64,000 nucleotides of DNA, from positions 2,099,001 to 2,163,000 of the forward strand of contig NZ_CANNEZ010000001.1 of NCBI RefSeq assembly GCF_947503795.1, written 5' to 3'. Positions 8,689-18,047 of the stretch are shown one piece after another. The notes below the pieces were generated by a model that did not search any database, was not told the origin of the DNA, and saw only the letters and a program-made list of their open reading frames with translations. Numbering within the stretch: the first letter of the stretch is position 1; each line of letters starts with the position of its first letter. Made by a program: the position numbers and the translations under genes. The stretch is from an uncultured Jannaschia sp. (GTDB lineage Bacteria > Pseudomonadota > Alphaproteobacteria > Rhodobacterales > Rhodobacteraceae).

Positions 8689-9138
8689 TCAGATCGGGCC
8701 GGCCAGCCGCTCTTCGCTCAAAAGGACGTTCGCCTCGACCTCGCCCACCCCCGGCAGCGCCATGACCCGCCGCCGCAGGACCCGCTCGAAATCCGCCAAG
8801 TCGCGTGCCGTGACCCGCAGCCTGTAATCATAGCGCCCGAGTACGTGATCGACCCGCCGCACCTCGGGGATCGCGCTGACGGCGCGCTCGAAATCCTCGA
8901 GACTGACCCGCCCCTTCGTCGCCAGCTTCACCCCGAGGAACACGGTTACCCCGAAACCCAGCTTCTCGAGATCGAGATCGAGGACGCGCCCGCGCAGCAC
9001 ACCCGCCTCGCGCAGACGCCGCATCCGCCGCCACGCCGCCGGCTGTGACAGCCCCACGGCCCGGCCCACGGCCCCGGCCGACAGCGTCGCGTTGCCCTGA
9101 AGCACCCGCAGGATCGCCCGGTCCAGATCGTCGATCAT
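8689..9138 (-). CDS. Lrp/AsnC family transcriptional regulator (first of a tandem pair)
   Basis: A 149-residue Lrp/AsnC protein: an N-terminal helix-turn-helix (NATLSAGAVGRAVGLSQPAAW) and a C-terminal RAM ligand-binding domain (IPEVRRVDHVLGRYDYRLRVTARD) that senses amino acids and sets oligomer state. Start 9138 gives MIDDLDRAIL and has AGAGGAGG just upstream; that ribosome-binding site adjoins a REP-like element at 9150-9198. It lies downstream of, and on the same strand as, a second Lrp gene that is divergent from ilvC. Confidence 0.93.
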   Translation of the reverse strand: MIDDLDRAILRVLQGNATLSAGAVGRAVGLSQPAAWRRMRRLREAGVLRGRVLDLDLEKLGFGVTVFLGVKLATKGRVSLEDFERAVSAIPEVRRVDHVLGRYDYRLRVTARDLADFERVLRRRVMALPGVGEVEANVLLSEERLAGPI

Positions 9139-9149
9139 CGGGCCGCCTC

Positions 9150-9198
9150 CTCTGGCCGGAAATACCTCGGGGGGTCGAGGGGGGCGGCGCCCCCCCGC
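9150..9198 (+). repeat. REP-like GC-rich palindromic element, copy 1
   Basis: The element opens CTCTGGCCGGAAATACCTCG and continues into a GC-rich hairpin (GGGGGGC, then GCCCCCC at 9179-9196). The same opening (CTCTGGCC, GAAATACCT, CGGGGG) recurs at 46599. It fills the gap between the two Lrp-type genes, and its AGAG end forms part of the ribosome-binding site of the downstream one. Elements like this are dispersed in Rhodobacteraceae chromosomes; their function is not known. Confidence 0.6.
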
Positions 9199-9211
9199 CA
9201 CGACATCCGCC

Positions 9212-9667
9212 TCACAGCGGCAGGCTCTGGTCGGTCTTGACCGTCGCCACATGCATCAGCGCCTCGATCTCGGCGATGTGCGGCAGGGTCAGGATACCGT
9301 CGCGATAGACCGACTGCCAGTGCCCCATGTCGCGGGCGATGGCGGTCAGGCGCGCGTCGACGCGGCCGAGAAAGGTCTGGACCTCCGTCACCTCGGGCAC
9401 CTCGCGCGCGGCCTCGAGAAAGGCCTCGAAGGCGCGCGGGCGGGACTTTTCGAGCTGGATGCGCAGCGACACCTCGACCGTGTAGCCCAGCGCCGCCCAG
9501 TCGATGACCGCATGCACGCCACGCACGACCCCCGTCTCGCGCAACTTTTCGATCCGCCGCGCGGCCCGCGCGCCCGTGATCCCGAGCCGGGCGGACAGGT
9601 CCGCCGCGCTCATCTCCGGATCCGCGAGCCAGAGGCGCAGCAGACGACGGTCGATATCGTCGAGCAT
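9212..9667 (-). CDS. Lrp/AsnC family transcriptional regulator (divergent from ilvC)
   Basis: A 151-residue Lrp/AsnC regulator. The DNA-binding region is SAADLSARLGITGARAARRI, followed by a RAM domain (VPEVTEVQTFLGRVDARLTAIARD). It is transcribed away from ilvC, and an 11-bp inverted repeat lies directly over its 5' end, so autoregulation and control of ilvC by branched-chain amino acids is a reasonable inference. It is separated from the next Lrp gene by the REP-like element. Confidence 0.93.
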   Translation of the reverse strand: MLDDIDRRLLRLWLADPEMSAADLSARLGITGARAARRIEKLRETGVVRGVHAVIDWAALGYTVEVSLRIQLEKSRPRAFEAFLEAAREVPEVTEVQTFLGRVDARLTAIARDMGHWQSVYRDGILTLPHIAEIEALMHVATVKTDQSLPL

Positions 9668-9669
9668 GA

Positions 9670-10824
<1,155 letters not shown>

Positions 10825-10848
10825 TCGGCCTCACGACGGAAACACGGC

Positions 10849-10879
10849 GGGCGCGGGGGACAACCTCCGCGCCCGTTTT
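10849..10879 (+). terminator. Rho-independent terminator of ilvC
   Basis: GGGCGCGG (10849-10856) pairs with CCGCGCCC (10867-10874) across a 10-base loop, followed by GTTTT. It begins 24 bp after the ilvC stop and sits between ilvC and the convergent small gene at 10884. Confidence 0.75.
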
Positions 10880-10883
10880 GCAT

Positions 10884-11051
10884 TCAGACGTCGGCGGGCT
10901 TGCCGTGGCTGTCCTTGTCGGCGGCCAGCGTGGACTTGCGCGCCTTGTCGTCATCCATGCGCTTGTGGATCTTCTCCTGGCTCATGAAGGCGAAGACGAC
11001 GACGCCGAGCAGCGTCATGAAGGCGAGTGCGGGCAGCAGGAAATCGACCAT
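10884..11051 (-). CDS. Small single-pass membrane protein, 55 aa
   Basis: A 55-codon reading frame starting MVDFLLPALAFMTLLGVVVF: one N-terminal membrane helix, then a charged cytoplasmic tail (SQEKIHKRMDDDKARKSTLAADKD). This helix-then-charged-tail layout and the coding-like composition support a real gene. An AGAGGT lies about 8 bp before the ATG. It is convergent with ilvC. I do not recognise a named family; a role as an accessory subunit or membrane anchor is only a guess. Confidence 0.6.
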   Translation of the reverse strand: MVDFLLPALAFMTLLGVVVFAFMSQEKIHKRMDDDKARKSTLAADKDSHGKPADV

Positions 11052-11123
11052 GTTGGGACCTCTGGGTTCGGGTTGCAGGCGTATTCCGTCGAAACGCGCC
11101 GCCCGAAGCCGGGGTTCCGCCGG

Positions 11124-11792
11124 TCAGCCGGGCGGAAAGGTCGCATCGAAGGCGCGCGCGCCCGGTGGCGTGAAGCGGATGGCGCGACTGGCGGGATCGC
11201 GCCGCACCCAATGCCGCGCCTCCATCGCCGTAAGGATCGCACGCCCGAGCCGCCCCGAGAGATGCGAGCGACGCTCGGACCAGTCGAGGCAATCGCGGCA
11301 AAGCGGCGCACGCCCCGGAAGACCCGTCGGGTCCACCTCCAGCGGTGCGAGCGCGTGGGCCATCGCCGCCGTCGCGACGGGTCCCTCGGTCAGCGCACCT
11401 GACCGCATCAGCGCGTCATACATCTGCACGCCGCGCCGCCCCGCGAGGTGGTTGTAGCAGACCCGCGCCTCGCGCAGGTCGGCGTCGCGCGGGCCGGGCC
11501 GGACGCGCGAGGTCCGGGGTGCCGCGAAGGCCATCAGCCCCTCCAGCAGAGTCGCCACCTCGGGGCCGGCCAGCCGCAGATAGGCGTGGCGCCCCTGTCG
11601 CGCCCGCGCCAGAAGACCGCCCGCCTCGAGCTTGGCGAGGTGACTGCTCGCGGTCTGGGGCGTGATCCCCGCCGTCTCCGACAGCTCCCGCGCGGTCAGG
11701 GCGCGCCCATCCATCAGCGCGGCCAGCATCGCCGCGCGCGCGGGGTCGCCGATCAGCGCGGCGGTTCGGGCGATGTCAGGGCCGTTTCGCAT
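11124..11792 (-). CDS. ArsR-type winged helix-turn-helix regulator
   Basis: A 222-residue regulator with an N-terminal ArsR-like winged HTH (residues about 10-80: GDPARAAMLAALMDGRALTA, TAGITPQTASSHLAKLEAGG) and a C-terminal extension. The extension contains RVCYNHLAGRRGVQMYDAL and a CRDC pair in CRDCLDWSERR, which may form a metal- or redox-sensing site. This longer architecture is common among alphaproteobacterial ArsR-like proteins. It is divergent from the NIPSNAP/monooxygenase/EamA cluster and may regulate it. Confidence 0.88.
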   Translation of the reverse strand: MRNGPDIARTAALIGDPARAAMLAALMDGRALTARELSETAGITPQTASSHLAKLEAGGLLARARQGRHAYLRLAGPEVATLLEGLMAFAAPRTSRVRPGPRDADLREARVCYNHLAGRRGVQMYDALMRSGALTEGPVATAAMAHALAPLEVDPTGLPGRAPLCRDCLDWSERRSHLSGRLGRAILTAMEARHWVRRDPASRAIRFTPPGARAFDATFPPG

Positions 11793-11864
11793 GGTTCGAT
11801 CATGACCGAACCATGCACCGCCGTCGAGCCGCTAGCCTCGTCATGGAACACACCCGGAGGCCCC

Positions 11865-12170
11865 ATGCTCACCTGCATCATCCGCTACGAGATCGACCCC
11901 GCCAAGCGCGACCACTTCGCGCGCTACGCCCGCAACTGGGGCACCGCCATTCCCCGTTGCGGGGCCGATCTCACCGGCTATTTCGCCCCACATGAAGGCT
12001 CAAGTACGCTGGGCTACGGGATCTACGACATCGAAAGCCTCGCCGCCTACGAGGCCTATCGCGCCCGCCTTGCCGACGACCCGCTTGGGCGCGAGAACTA
12101 CGATTTCGCGCGGGCCGAGGGATTCCTGCGCTCCGAAAGCCGGACATGGCTGAAGCGGGTGGACCGGTGA
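11865..12170 (+). CDS. NIPSNAP family protein
   Basis: A 101-residue dimeric alpha-beta-barrel (ferredoxin-like) protein of the NIPSNAP family, opening MLTCIIRYEIDPAKRDHFARYA. NIPSNAP proteins have no settled enzymatic function. CCGGAGGCC upstream supports ATG 11865. The 3' end overlaps the next small ferredoxin-fold gene, so the two are probably translated together and could form a heteromer. Confidence 0.85.
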   Translation: MLTCIIRYEIDPAKRDHFARYARNWGTAIPRCGADLTGYFAPHEGSSTLGYGIYDIESLAAYEAYRARLADDPLGRENYDFARAEGFLRSESRTWLKRVDR

Positions 12171-12514
12171 TCGCGGTCATCTTCGAGGTCCGGCCCACGG
12201 ATGCGGACGCCTATCTCGACCACGCCGCGCGGCTGCGCCCGCTCCTCGACGGCCATCCGGGATTCGTATCGGTGGAGCGGTTCCGCAGCCTCGCCGATCC
12301 CGGCCGCTACGTCTCGCTGTCGTTCTTCGAGGACGAGGCGAGTGTGCGCGCCTGGCGCACCCGCCCCGAGCATCGCGCGACGCAGGTGGCGGGCCGGGCG
12401 GGCCTTCTGTCGGACTACCGGCTCAGGATCGCGGAGGTCGCGCGGGATTACGGTCTGCATGATCGCGCGGCCTGTCCGCTGGATTCGCTGGCCGTCCACG
12501 CCGCGCCGCGCTAG
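12146..12514 (+). CDS. Antibiotic biosynthesis monooxygenase-domain protein
   Basis: A 122-residue ABM-fold protein (VIAVIFEVRPTDADAYLDHAA, then HPGFVSVERFRSL and YVSLSFFEDEASVRAWR). Relatives include cofactor-independent monooxygenases and heme-degrading enzymes. Two starts are possible: ATG 12146, overlapping the upstream gene by 25 bp, or GTG 12167, giving a 4-bp GTGA overlap. The latter is typical of translational coupling and may be correct. It precedes an EamA exporter. Confidence 0.85.
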   Translation: MAEAGGPVIAVIFEVRPTDADAYLDHAARLRPLLDGHPGFVSVERFRSLADPGRYVSLSFFEDEASVRAWRTRPEHRATQVAGRAGLLSDYRLRIAEVARDYGLHDRAACPLDSLAVHAAPR

Positions 12515-12524
12515 CTCCCCGCGA

Positions 12525-13436
12525 ATGTCCACGACCAACACCGCACCCGTCACCCGTCCGACGCTGGACAACTGGATCTCCATCGTCTCGCTCGGGGTGA
12601 TCTGGGGCGGGACGTTCATGATCGTCGCGATCGCGCTGCGCTGCTACGGCCCGGTGACCGTGGCCGCGGCGCGTGTCGCGCTCGGCGGGCTCGCACTGGT
12701 CGGGCTGGCGCTGGCCTCTGGGCGACCGTTCCCGCGCCTCGACGGACTGCTCGTGGCGTTCCTCCTGGGGCTTGGCCTTCTCAACGCCGCCCTGCCGTTC
12801 CTCCTGCTGGCCTGGGGGCAACAGCACGTGCCCTCGGCCTTCGCGGGGCTCAGCATGGCGGTGCTGCCGCTGTTCCTCCTGCCGCTCGCGCATGTCTTCG
12901 TCCCCGGCGACCAGCTTACGCCCCGCCGGAGCGCGGGCTTCGGCATGGGATTGATCGGCGCGGTCGTCCTGCTCGGGCCGGGCGTGCTGGCCGCGGGCGA
13001 GGGCGATCTCGCGGCGCTCGGGCGGCTCGCCTGCATCGCGGCGACGCTCTGCTACGCGGTCTCGTCGATCATGACCCGGCGCTGCCCCCCGATGGACGCG
13101 ACCTGGCTCTCGGCGGCGATCCTCGTGGTGGCGGCCCTCGGGCTGGTGCCCGCGATGCTCTGGTTCGAGGGCGTCCCCGGCCCCGCCACACCGGGCCAGA
13201 TGGGCGCGATCGTGGCCCTCGGGCTGGTGCCGACGGCACTGGCGGGGCTCCTCCGGGTGCGGATCATCCGGACCGCCGGGCCGGGCTTCATGACGCTGGT
13301 GAACTACCAGGTGCCTGTCTGGTCGATCGTCTTCGGCGTCACGCTTCTGGGCGAGGACCTCCCTGGTCGCTTCTACGTGGCACTGGCGCTGATCGCGGGC
13401 GGCCTCTTCGTCAGCCAGTCCGGGCGCAAGACCTGA
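12525..13436 (+). CDS. EamA (DMT superfamily) transporter
   Basis: A 303-residue integral membrane protein of the drug/metabolite transporter superfamily with ten predicted helices in two EamA repeats (IWGGTFMIVAIALRCYGPVT in the first, MTRRCPPMDATWLSAAILVV opening the second). Such proteins export small metabolites or toxic compounds; specificity is not predictable. It lies 10 bp after the monooxygenase-like gene on the same strand, so the three genes 11865-13436 probably form one operon, perhaps handling a reactive metabolite. Confidence 0.9.
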   Translation: MSTTNTAPVTRPTLDNWISIVSLGVIWGGTFMIVAIALRCYGPVTVAAARVALGGLALVGLALASGRPFPRLDGLLVAFLLGLGLLNAALPFLLLAWGQQHVPSAFAGLSMAVLPLFLLPLAHVFVPGDQLTPRRSAGFGMGLIGAVVLLGPGVLAAGEGDLAALGRLACIAATLCYAVSSIMTRRCPPMDATWLSAAILVVAALGLVPAMLWFEGVPGPATPGQMGAIVALGLVPTALAGLLRVRIIRTAGPGFMTLVNYQVPVWSIVFGVTLLGEDLPGRFYVALALIAGGLFVSQSGRKT

Positions 13437-13485
13437 CGCCGCGCGTGCCGTTGACAGGCGCGGCCGGGCGACGGACACCAAGGCA

Positions 13486-14934
13486 ATGCTGGACATTCGC
13501 CCCGTCGGATATGTGATCGGACTGCTCTTGTTGATCCTCGGGGGTGCCATGGCGCTGCCGCTCGGGGTCGACCTGGCGGCGGGCAACGGCGAATGGGCGC
13601 CCTTCGCCGAGAGCATGATCCTGACGACGCTGGCAGGGATGTGCCTCGCGCTGGCCTGCTCGAACGCCGTCCGCGACCGGCTGAGCCTGCAGCAGACCTT
13701 CATGTTGACGACGGGCGTCTGGCTGGCGCTGCCGGTCTTCGCGGCCCTGCCCTTCATGCTGGGCGCCACGGAGAGCAGCTACACCGACGCCTTCTTCGAG
13801 GCGATGTCGGGCCTCACGACGACCGGTTCGACGGTGCTGAGCGGCCTCGACACGCTGCCCCCGGGCCTCCTGCTCTGGCGGGCGCTCCTGCAATGGTTCG
13901 GCGGGATCGGCGTGATCGTCATGGCGATGGTGTTCCTGCCGGAGCTGCGCGTCGGCGGAATGCAGATCTTCCGCACCGAGGCCTTCGACACGATGGGCAA
14001 GGTCCTGCCGCGCGCCGCCGAGATCAGCTCCAGCATCGGCGTGATCTATATCGGCATCACCCTCGCCTGCGCGATGTCCTACGGGGCGGCGGGCATGGAC
14101 GCGTTCGACGCGGTGACCCATGCCATGACGACCGTCTCGACCGGCGGGTTCGCCAATTACGACGCGAGCTTCGGCGCCTTCAAGGGGCCGATCGAATACA
14201 TCGCCGTCGCCTTCATGATCGTCGCCGCCCTGCCCTTCGTCCTCTACATCCAGGCGCTCGCGGGGAACGGCCTGGCGCTCTGGACCGATCCGCAGGTGCG
14301 CGGCTTCGTCGGCGCGCTCGCGGCGGCGGCCGCGATCGTGGTCACGGTCCTGACGCTGGGATCGTCCTACCCGCTGGAACGGGCCTTCCGCGAGGCGCTC
14401 TTCAACGTCACCTCGGTCATGACCGGCACGGGCTATGCCAGCACCGACTACATGCTCTGGGGCGGGTTCCTCATCACGGTCTTCTTCTTCATCGGCCTGA
14501 TCGGCGGCTGCGCCGGCTCGACCTCCTGCTCGGTCAAGGTGTTCCGCTACCAGATCCTGTTCGCCGCGGTGAAATCCCAGATCCGCCGCATTCACTCGCC
14601 CCACGGGATCTTCCGGCCGCGCTATGACGGGCGCACCGTGACCGACGACGTACTGTCCTCAGTGATGTCGTTCTTCGTCCTCTTCGTGGTCACGTTGGGC
14701 GTGTTCGCCGTGGCCCTCGCGATGACGGGGCTCGATTTTGTCACCGCCGTCTCGGGCGCGGCGACGGCGGTCGCGAATGTCGGGCCGGGCCTCGGCGACA
14801 CGATCGGGCCGTCGGGCAACTTCGCGCCGCTGAACGACACGGCGAAATGGCTTCTCTCGGCGGCGATGCTGATCGGTCGGCTGGAACTGATGGCCGTCTA
14901 TGTCCTCTTCACCCGGCGGTTCTGGCTGGCCTGA
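13486..14934 (+). CDS. trkH: TrkH family potassium uptake protein
   Basis: A 482-residue membrane subunit of a K+ uptake system. The four pore-loop signatures are visible: TTGSTVLSG, STGGFANYD, GTGYASTDY and ANVGPGLGD, each after a membrane hairpin. TrkH normally works with the cytosolic NAD-binding gate TrkA, which is not in this window. Length is usual. It starts 49 bp after the EamA gene and ends convergently with the following minus-strand gene across about 160 bp of GC-rich hairpin-forming sequence. Confidence 0.93.
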   Translation: MLDIRPVGYVIGLLLLILGGAMALPLGVDLAAGNGEWAPFAESMILTTLAGMCLALACSNAVRDRLSLQQTFMLTTGVWLALPVFAALPFMLGATESSYTDAFFEAMSGLTTTGSTVLSGLDTLPPGLLLWRALLQWFGGIGVIVMAMVFLPELRVGGMQIFRTEAFDTMGKVLPRAAEISSSIGVIYIGITLACAMSYGAAGMDAFDAVTHAMTTVSTGGFANYDASFGAFKGPIEYIAVAFMIVAALPFVLYIQALAGNGLALWTDPQVRGFVGALAAAAAIVVTVLTLGSSYPLERAFREALFNVTSVMTGTGYASTDYMLWGGFLITVFFFIGLIGGCAGSTSCSVKVFRYQILFAAVKSQIRRIHSPHGIFRPRYDGRTVTDDVLSSVMSFFVLFVVTLGVFAVALAMTGLDFVTAVSGAATAVANVGPGLGDTIGPSGNFAPLNDTAKWLLSAAMLIGRLELMAVYVLFTRRFWLA

Positions 14935-15094
14935 CGGCCGGCGCGGAGGGGCGCGTCGTCGTCGCGCGGGGATCGGAAAGACCAAGCGCCTCACCCCGGA
15001 CCAGCTCGCAACGCGACAGGACCGGCTGGGCTCCGCCCGTTCGCGCCTCGGTGGCCCCACCGGGGCCCCCGCCGGGCTGCGCCCGGACAGGCGC

Positions 15095-16852
15095 TCACTC
15101 CCAGCAACTCACCAATACGGTCATGCCGGTGGCGCGGACGGTCAGGTCCTCGGGGGCGAGCGGGGTCGAGAGGTCCGAGGTCTCGGGCGCCACGCCAGCC
15201 GCCGCCAGCACATCCGCCAGCCGACGCGCCTTGACGGCGAAGGCCACGTCGCCCGGCAGCGCGCGGTCGCCGTCCCCGGTATCCGGCAGCAGCATACCCG
15301 CGACCCGACCCGCGCCATCGAGCACCGGGCCGCCCGCATCGCCGTCCCGCGCCACGAGCGACAGGCGCACCCGGTCTTCGGCCCCGTCGAGACCGCGCAC
15401 ATCCTCGAGCGTCCCGAAGCTCAGCGTCGCCGCACCCAGCACGCCGCCATAGGGGAACCCACCGACCGAAACCGCCGACCGAAGCCGTCCCTCCTCGGGG
15501 GCCAGTCGCGCGATCTCGACCGGCGCCAGCCGGGCCAGGGGGCGCAGGATCGCCACCGGCCCGTCCACCGCCGCGATCTCGACCTCGTGCATCCGGTCGA
15601 GCGTCACGCGCCCGCAGCCCGCGACCGTGTCGGCGGCGGTCACAACCGTCCCCTGCCCGTCCACGAAGAACCCCGAAGCCGAGCGCAGCGGACGCCGCAC
15701 CTCGAGCCCGGAGACCATGTCGAAGCTCTGCTCGGACGCCTCGAACCCGGCATCGACCGCGAGCGGCGCACCGATCGAGGTCAGCGTGCGCTCCATCTCG
15801 GGCAGCGCGCGTGCGGCGAGATCGCCCTGCGCGGGCGGCCAGGACAGGATGTAGCCCATGATGTGCCCGTCCTCGAGCTTGGCGAAGACCTGCGTCGCGC
15901 GGTCGGCGGCCAGCCCCGAGATCCGGAAACTCTCGCGCGATTTCGACCGCTCGCCCTCGGGCGGGACGATGTCGAGCGTTTGAAGGATCTCGTAGAGCCC
16001 GGCCAGCGTCGCGCGGTCGCCGGGCTGCGAGATCAGCGACAGGCGCACGCCGCTGTCGCCGCGGGGGAGGTAATGCACGAAGGGCGCCTCGATCCGGTCG
16101 AAGGACACGAGCCCCATCGGCGCCGTGATCGACAGGCCCGCGGAGGCGAGCCGGACGGGCGCGAGCCCCAGCTCCGACTGCGCTTCGGCATATTGCTCCA
16201 GCAACGTCGCGCGCTGGCGGGTCGTCAGGACGCCGGTAACCTCGACGCCGTTCTCGGTCTGCCACGCGGCCATCGAGGTGCGGGTGCCGCGTCCGTAGCT
16301 GCCGTCGATGGCAGCGGTGTAGAAGCCGAACCACTGCAGCGCGCGCTGCAGGTCCATCTTCTCGTCCCGCGTCAGCAGGGCCTCCGAGCGCTGCGCCTCG
16401 CGCCGCGTCTCCTCGGGCTCGACCAGCGGTGTCGGCGCCACGATGGCATCGGCGTTGTCCGAGGCCGCCGTATCCTCTGCGTCTGGCGCCTCCGGGGCGG
16501 CCGGGGTGGTCCCCACGACCGCGCCCGCGCCGACCGGCCAATAGCGGTCGCGATAGGTCTCGCCCTCAACGATGTAGCTGTCGCGCGGGATCAGCCCGTC
16601 GCGCCGCAGCCGCGACAGCGTCGCGCGGGCCCCCTCCGCGTCATAGGGCCCCAGCGCGATGCCGTACCACCCGCCCCGCAGGCCGAAGCCGTTCACGTTG
16701 GGAAGGATTCCGCCATAGGCCCGCACCCGCTCCTGCGCGACGGTCAGCGACGGGTGCGCCTCGATCTGCACGTAGATGTCCTGCGCCCGCGCGCCGGTCG
16801 TCCAGAGGGCCATAACCATCAGTGCCGTCGCCAGAATCGCGCGCATCGCCAA
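15095..16852 (-). CDS. Secreted peptidoglycan-binding protein with degenerate trypsin-like domain
   Basis: A 585-residue exported protein. Residues 1-23 are a signal peptide (ending ARAQ). Residues about 25-100 resemble a SPOR/sporulation-repeat-like region. Residues about 165-225 form a peptidoglycan-binding helical domain (LQRALQWFGFYTAAIDGSYG). The C-terminal 190 residues follow a chymotrypsin-fold pattern, but where the His should be I read VVTAADTVAGC, and the serine box GDSGGP reads GDAGGP. Two catalytic residues are therefore absent and the domain is probably a pseudo-protease. Expected location: periplasm, bound to the cell wall. Function unknown. Confidence 0.8.
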   Translation of the reverse strand: MAMRAILATALMVMALWTTGARAQDIYVQIEAHPSLTVAQERVRAYGGILPNVNGFGLRGGWYGIALGPYDAEGARATLSRLRRDGLIPRDSYIVEGETYRDRYWPVGAGAVVGTTPAAPEAPDAEDTAASDNADAIVAPTPLVEPEETRREAQRSEALLTRDEKMDLQRALQWFGFYTAAIDGSYGRGTRTSMAAWQTENGVEVTGVLTTRQRATLLEQYAEAQSELGLAPVRLASAGLSITAPMGLVSFDRIEAPFVHYLPRGDSGVRLSLISQPGDRATLAGLYEILQTLDIVPPEGERSKSRESFRISGLAADRATQVFAKLEDGHIMGYILSWPPAQGDLAARALPEMERTLTSIGAPLAVDAGFEASEQSFDMVSGLEVRRPLRSASGFFVDGQGTVVTAADTVAGCGRVTLDRMHEVEIAAVDGPVAILRPLARLAPVEIARLAPEEGRLRSAVSVGGFPYGGVLGAATLSFGTLEDVRGLDGAEDRVRLSLVARDGDAGGPVLDGAGRVAGMLLPDTGDGDRALPGDVAFAVKARRLADVLAAAGVAPETSDLSTPLAPEDLTVRATGMTVLVSCWE

Positions 16853-17003
16853 ACCTCACCAGAAGTGTCCGGGCATCTTCCTTCCCGATCGCGACGCGAT
16901 TGCAAAGGGCACCGATGGTCACATTGCCCCGTCCAGCCCGCGTTGACCCACCGAGTGTTGCCCACTAGACGCGGTGCCGACCCCCGAGACAGGCCCCCGC
17001 CCC

Positions 17004-17948
17004 ATGATCGACGCCCCCGAAACGGCCCCGCCCCGCTCCTTCCAGGAGATTATCCTGCGGCTCCAGAGCTACTGGGCGACGCAGGGCTGCGCGATCCTGC
17101 AGCCCTACGACATGGAGGTTGGCGCGGGCACGTTCCACCCGGCGACCACGCTGCGCGCGCTGGGCCCGAACCCCTGGACCGCGGCCTACGTCCAGCCCTC
17201 GCGGCGGCCGACCGACGGGCGCTACGGCGAGAACCCCAACCGGCTGCAGCACTATTACCAGTATCAGGTCCTCATCAAACCCAGCCCGCCCGACCTGCAG
17301 GAGCTCTATCTCGGGAGCTTGCGCGCCATCGGGATCGATTTCGAGCTCCACGACATCCGCTTCGTCGAGGACGACTGGGAGAGCCCGACGCTCGGCGCAT
17401 GGGGCCTTGGGTGGGAGGTCTGGTGCGACGGCATGGAGGTCAGCCAGTTCACCTATTTCCAGCAGGTCGGTGGCCATGACTGCCACCCCGTGTCCGGCGA
17501 GCTGACCTACGGGCTCGAACGGCTTGCGATGTATGTTCTCGGCGTCGACCACGTCATGGACATGCCGTTTAACGACCCGGACGCGACGATCCCGATGACC
17601 TATGGCGACGTCTTCCGCCAGACCGAGGAGGAATACGCCCGCTGGAACTTCGATGTGGCCGACACCGCCGTCCTCCTCAAACAGTTCGAGGAAGCCGAGG
17701 CCCATTGTCACGAAATCCTGTCGCGAGACGCCGACGACCGAAAGACCGGCCGCCGCATCGTCATGGCCCACCCGGCCTACGACCAGTGCATCAAGGCCAG
17801 CCACATCTTCAACCTGTTGGACGCCCGAGGCGTGATCTCGGTCACCGAACGCCAGGCCTATATCGGCCGCGTACGGACGCTGGCGAAGGCCTGCGCGGAC
17901 GCGTTCGTGCAGACGCGGGCTGGGGGTTGGAGAGAGGACTTGGCGTGA
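17004..17948 (+). CDS. glyQ: Glycine--tRNA ligase alpha subunit
   Basis: The alpha subunit carries the class II catalytic core of the tetrameric bacterial glycyl-tRNA synthetase. The 314 residues include [36 protein letters not shown], the [20 protein letters not shown] box, and [18 protein letters not shown] (motif 3). ATG 17004 fits the family start; a GTG at 16974 is possible. The beta subunit gene starts 8.8 kb downstream instead of next to it; the intervening DNA is described separately. Confidence 0.97.
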   Translation: MIDAPETAPPRSFQEIILRLQSYWATQGCAILQPYDMEVGAGTFHPATTLRALGPNPWTAAYVQPSRRPTDGRYGENPNRLQHYYQYQVLIKPSPPDLQELYLGSLRAIGIDFELHDIRFVEDDWESPTLGAWGLGWEVWCDGMEVSQFTYFQQVGGHDCHPVSGELTYGLERLAMYVLGVDHVMDMPFNDPDATIPMTYGDVFRQTEEEYARWNFDVADTAVLLKQFEEAEAHCHEILSRDADDRKTGRRIVMAHPAYDQCIKASHIFNLLDARGVISVTERQAYIGRVRTLAKACADAFVQTRAGGWREDLA

Positions 17949-18047
17949 GCTGACTCTGCGCCATTCGGATCGCTCACGTGCGGACGGCCCAAAAGAGACA
18001 TTGAACGCAGCGATCGACCCCGCGGTGCAGCTTCACCAAAGCAGACA

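Noticed and set aside
14935-15094. GC-rich hairpins between trkH and the convergent gene as a third REP copy
   Set aside because: Hairpins are present, but the shared CTCTGGCC/GAAATACCT opening is absent, so it is not the same element; at most a bidirectional termination region.
14900-17479. Long plus-strand frame opposite the pseudo-protease gene and into glyQ
   Set aside because: Shadow frame; it overlaps two supported genes and has no motifs.
17949-18047. Possible tRNA or attachment site at the island's left edge
   Set aside because: No cloverleaf, no CCA-adjacent arm pattern and no direct repeat matching the right edge could be seen by eye.
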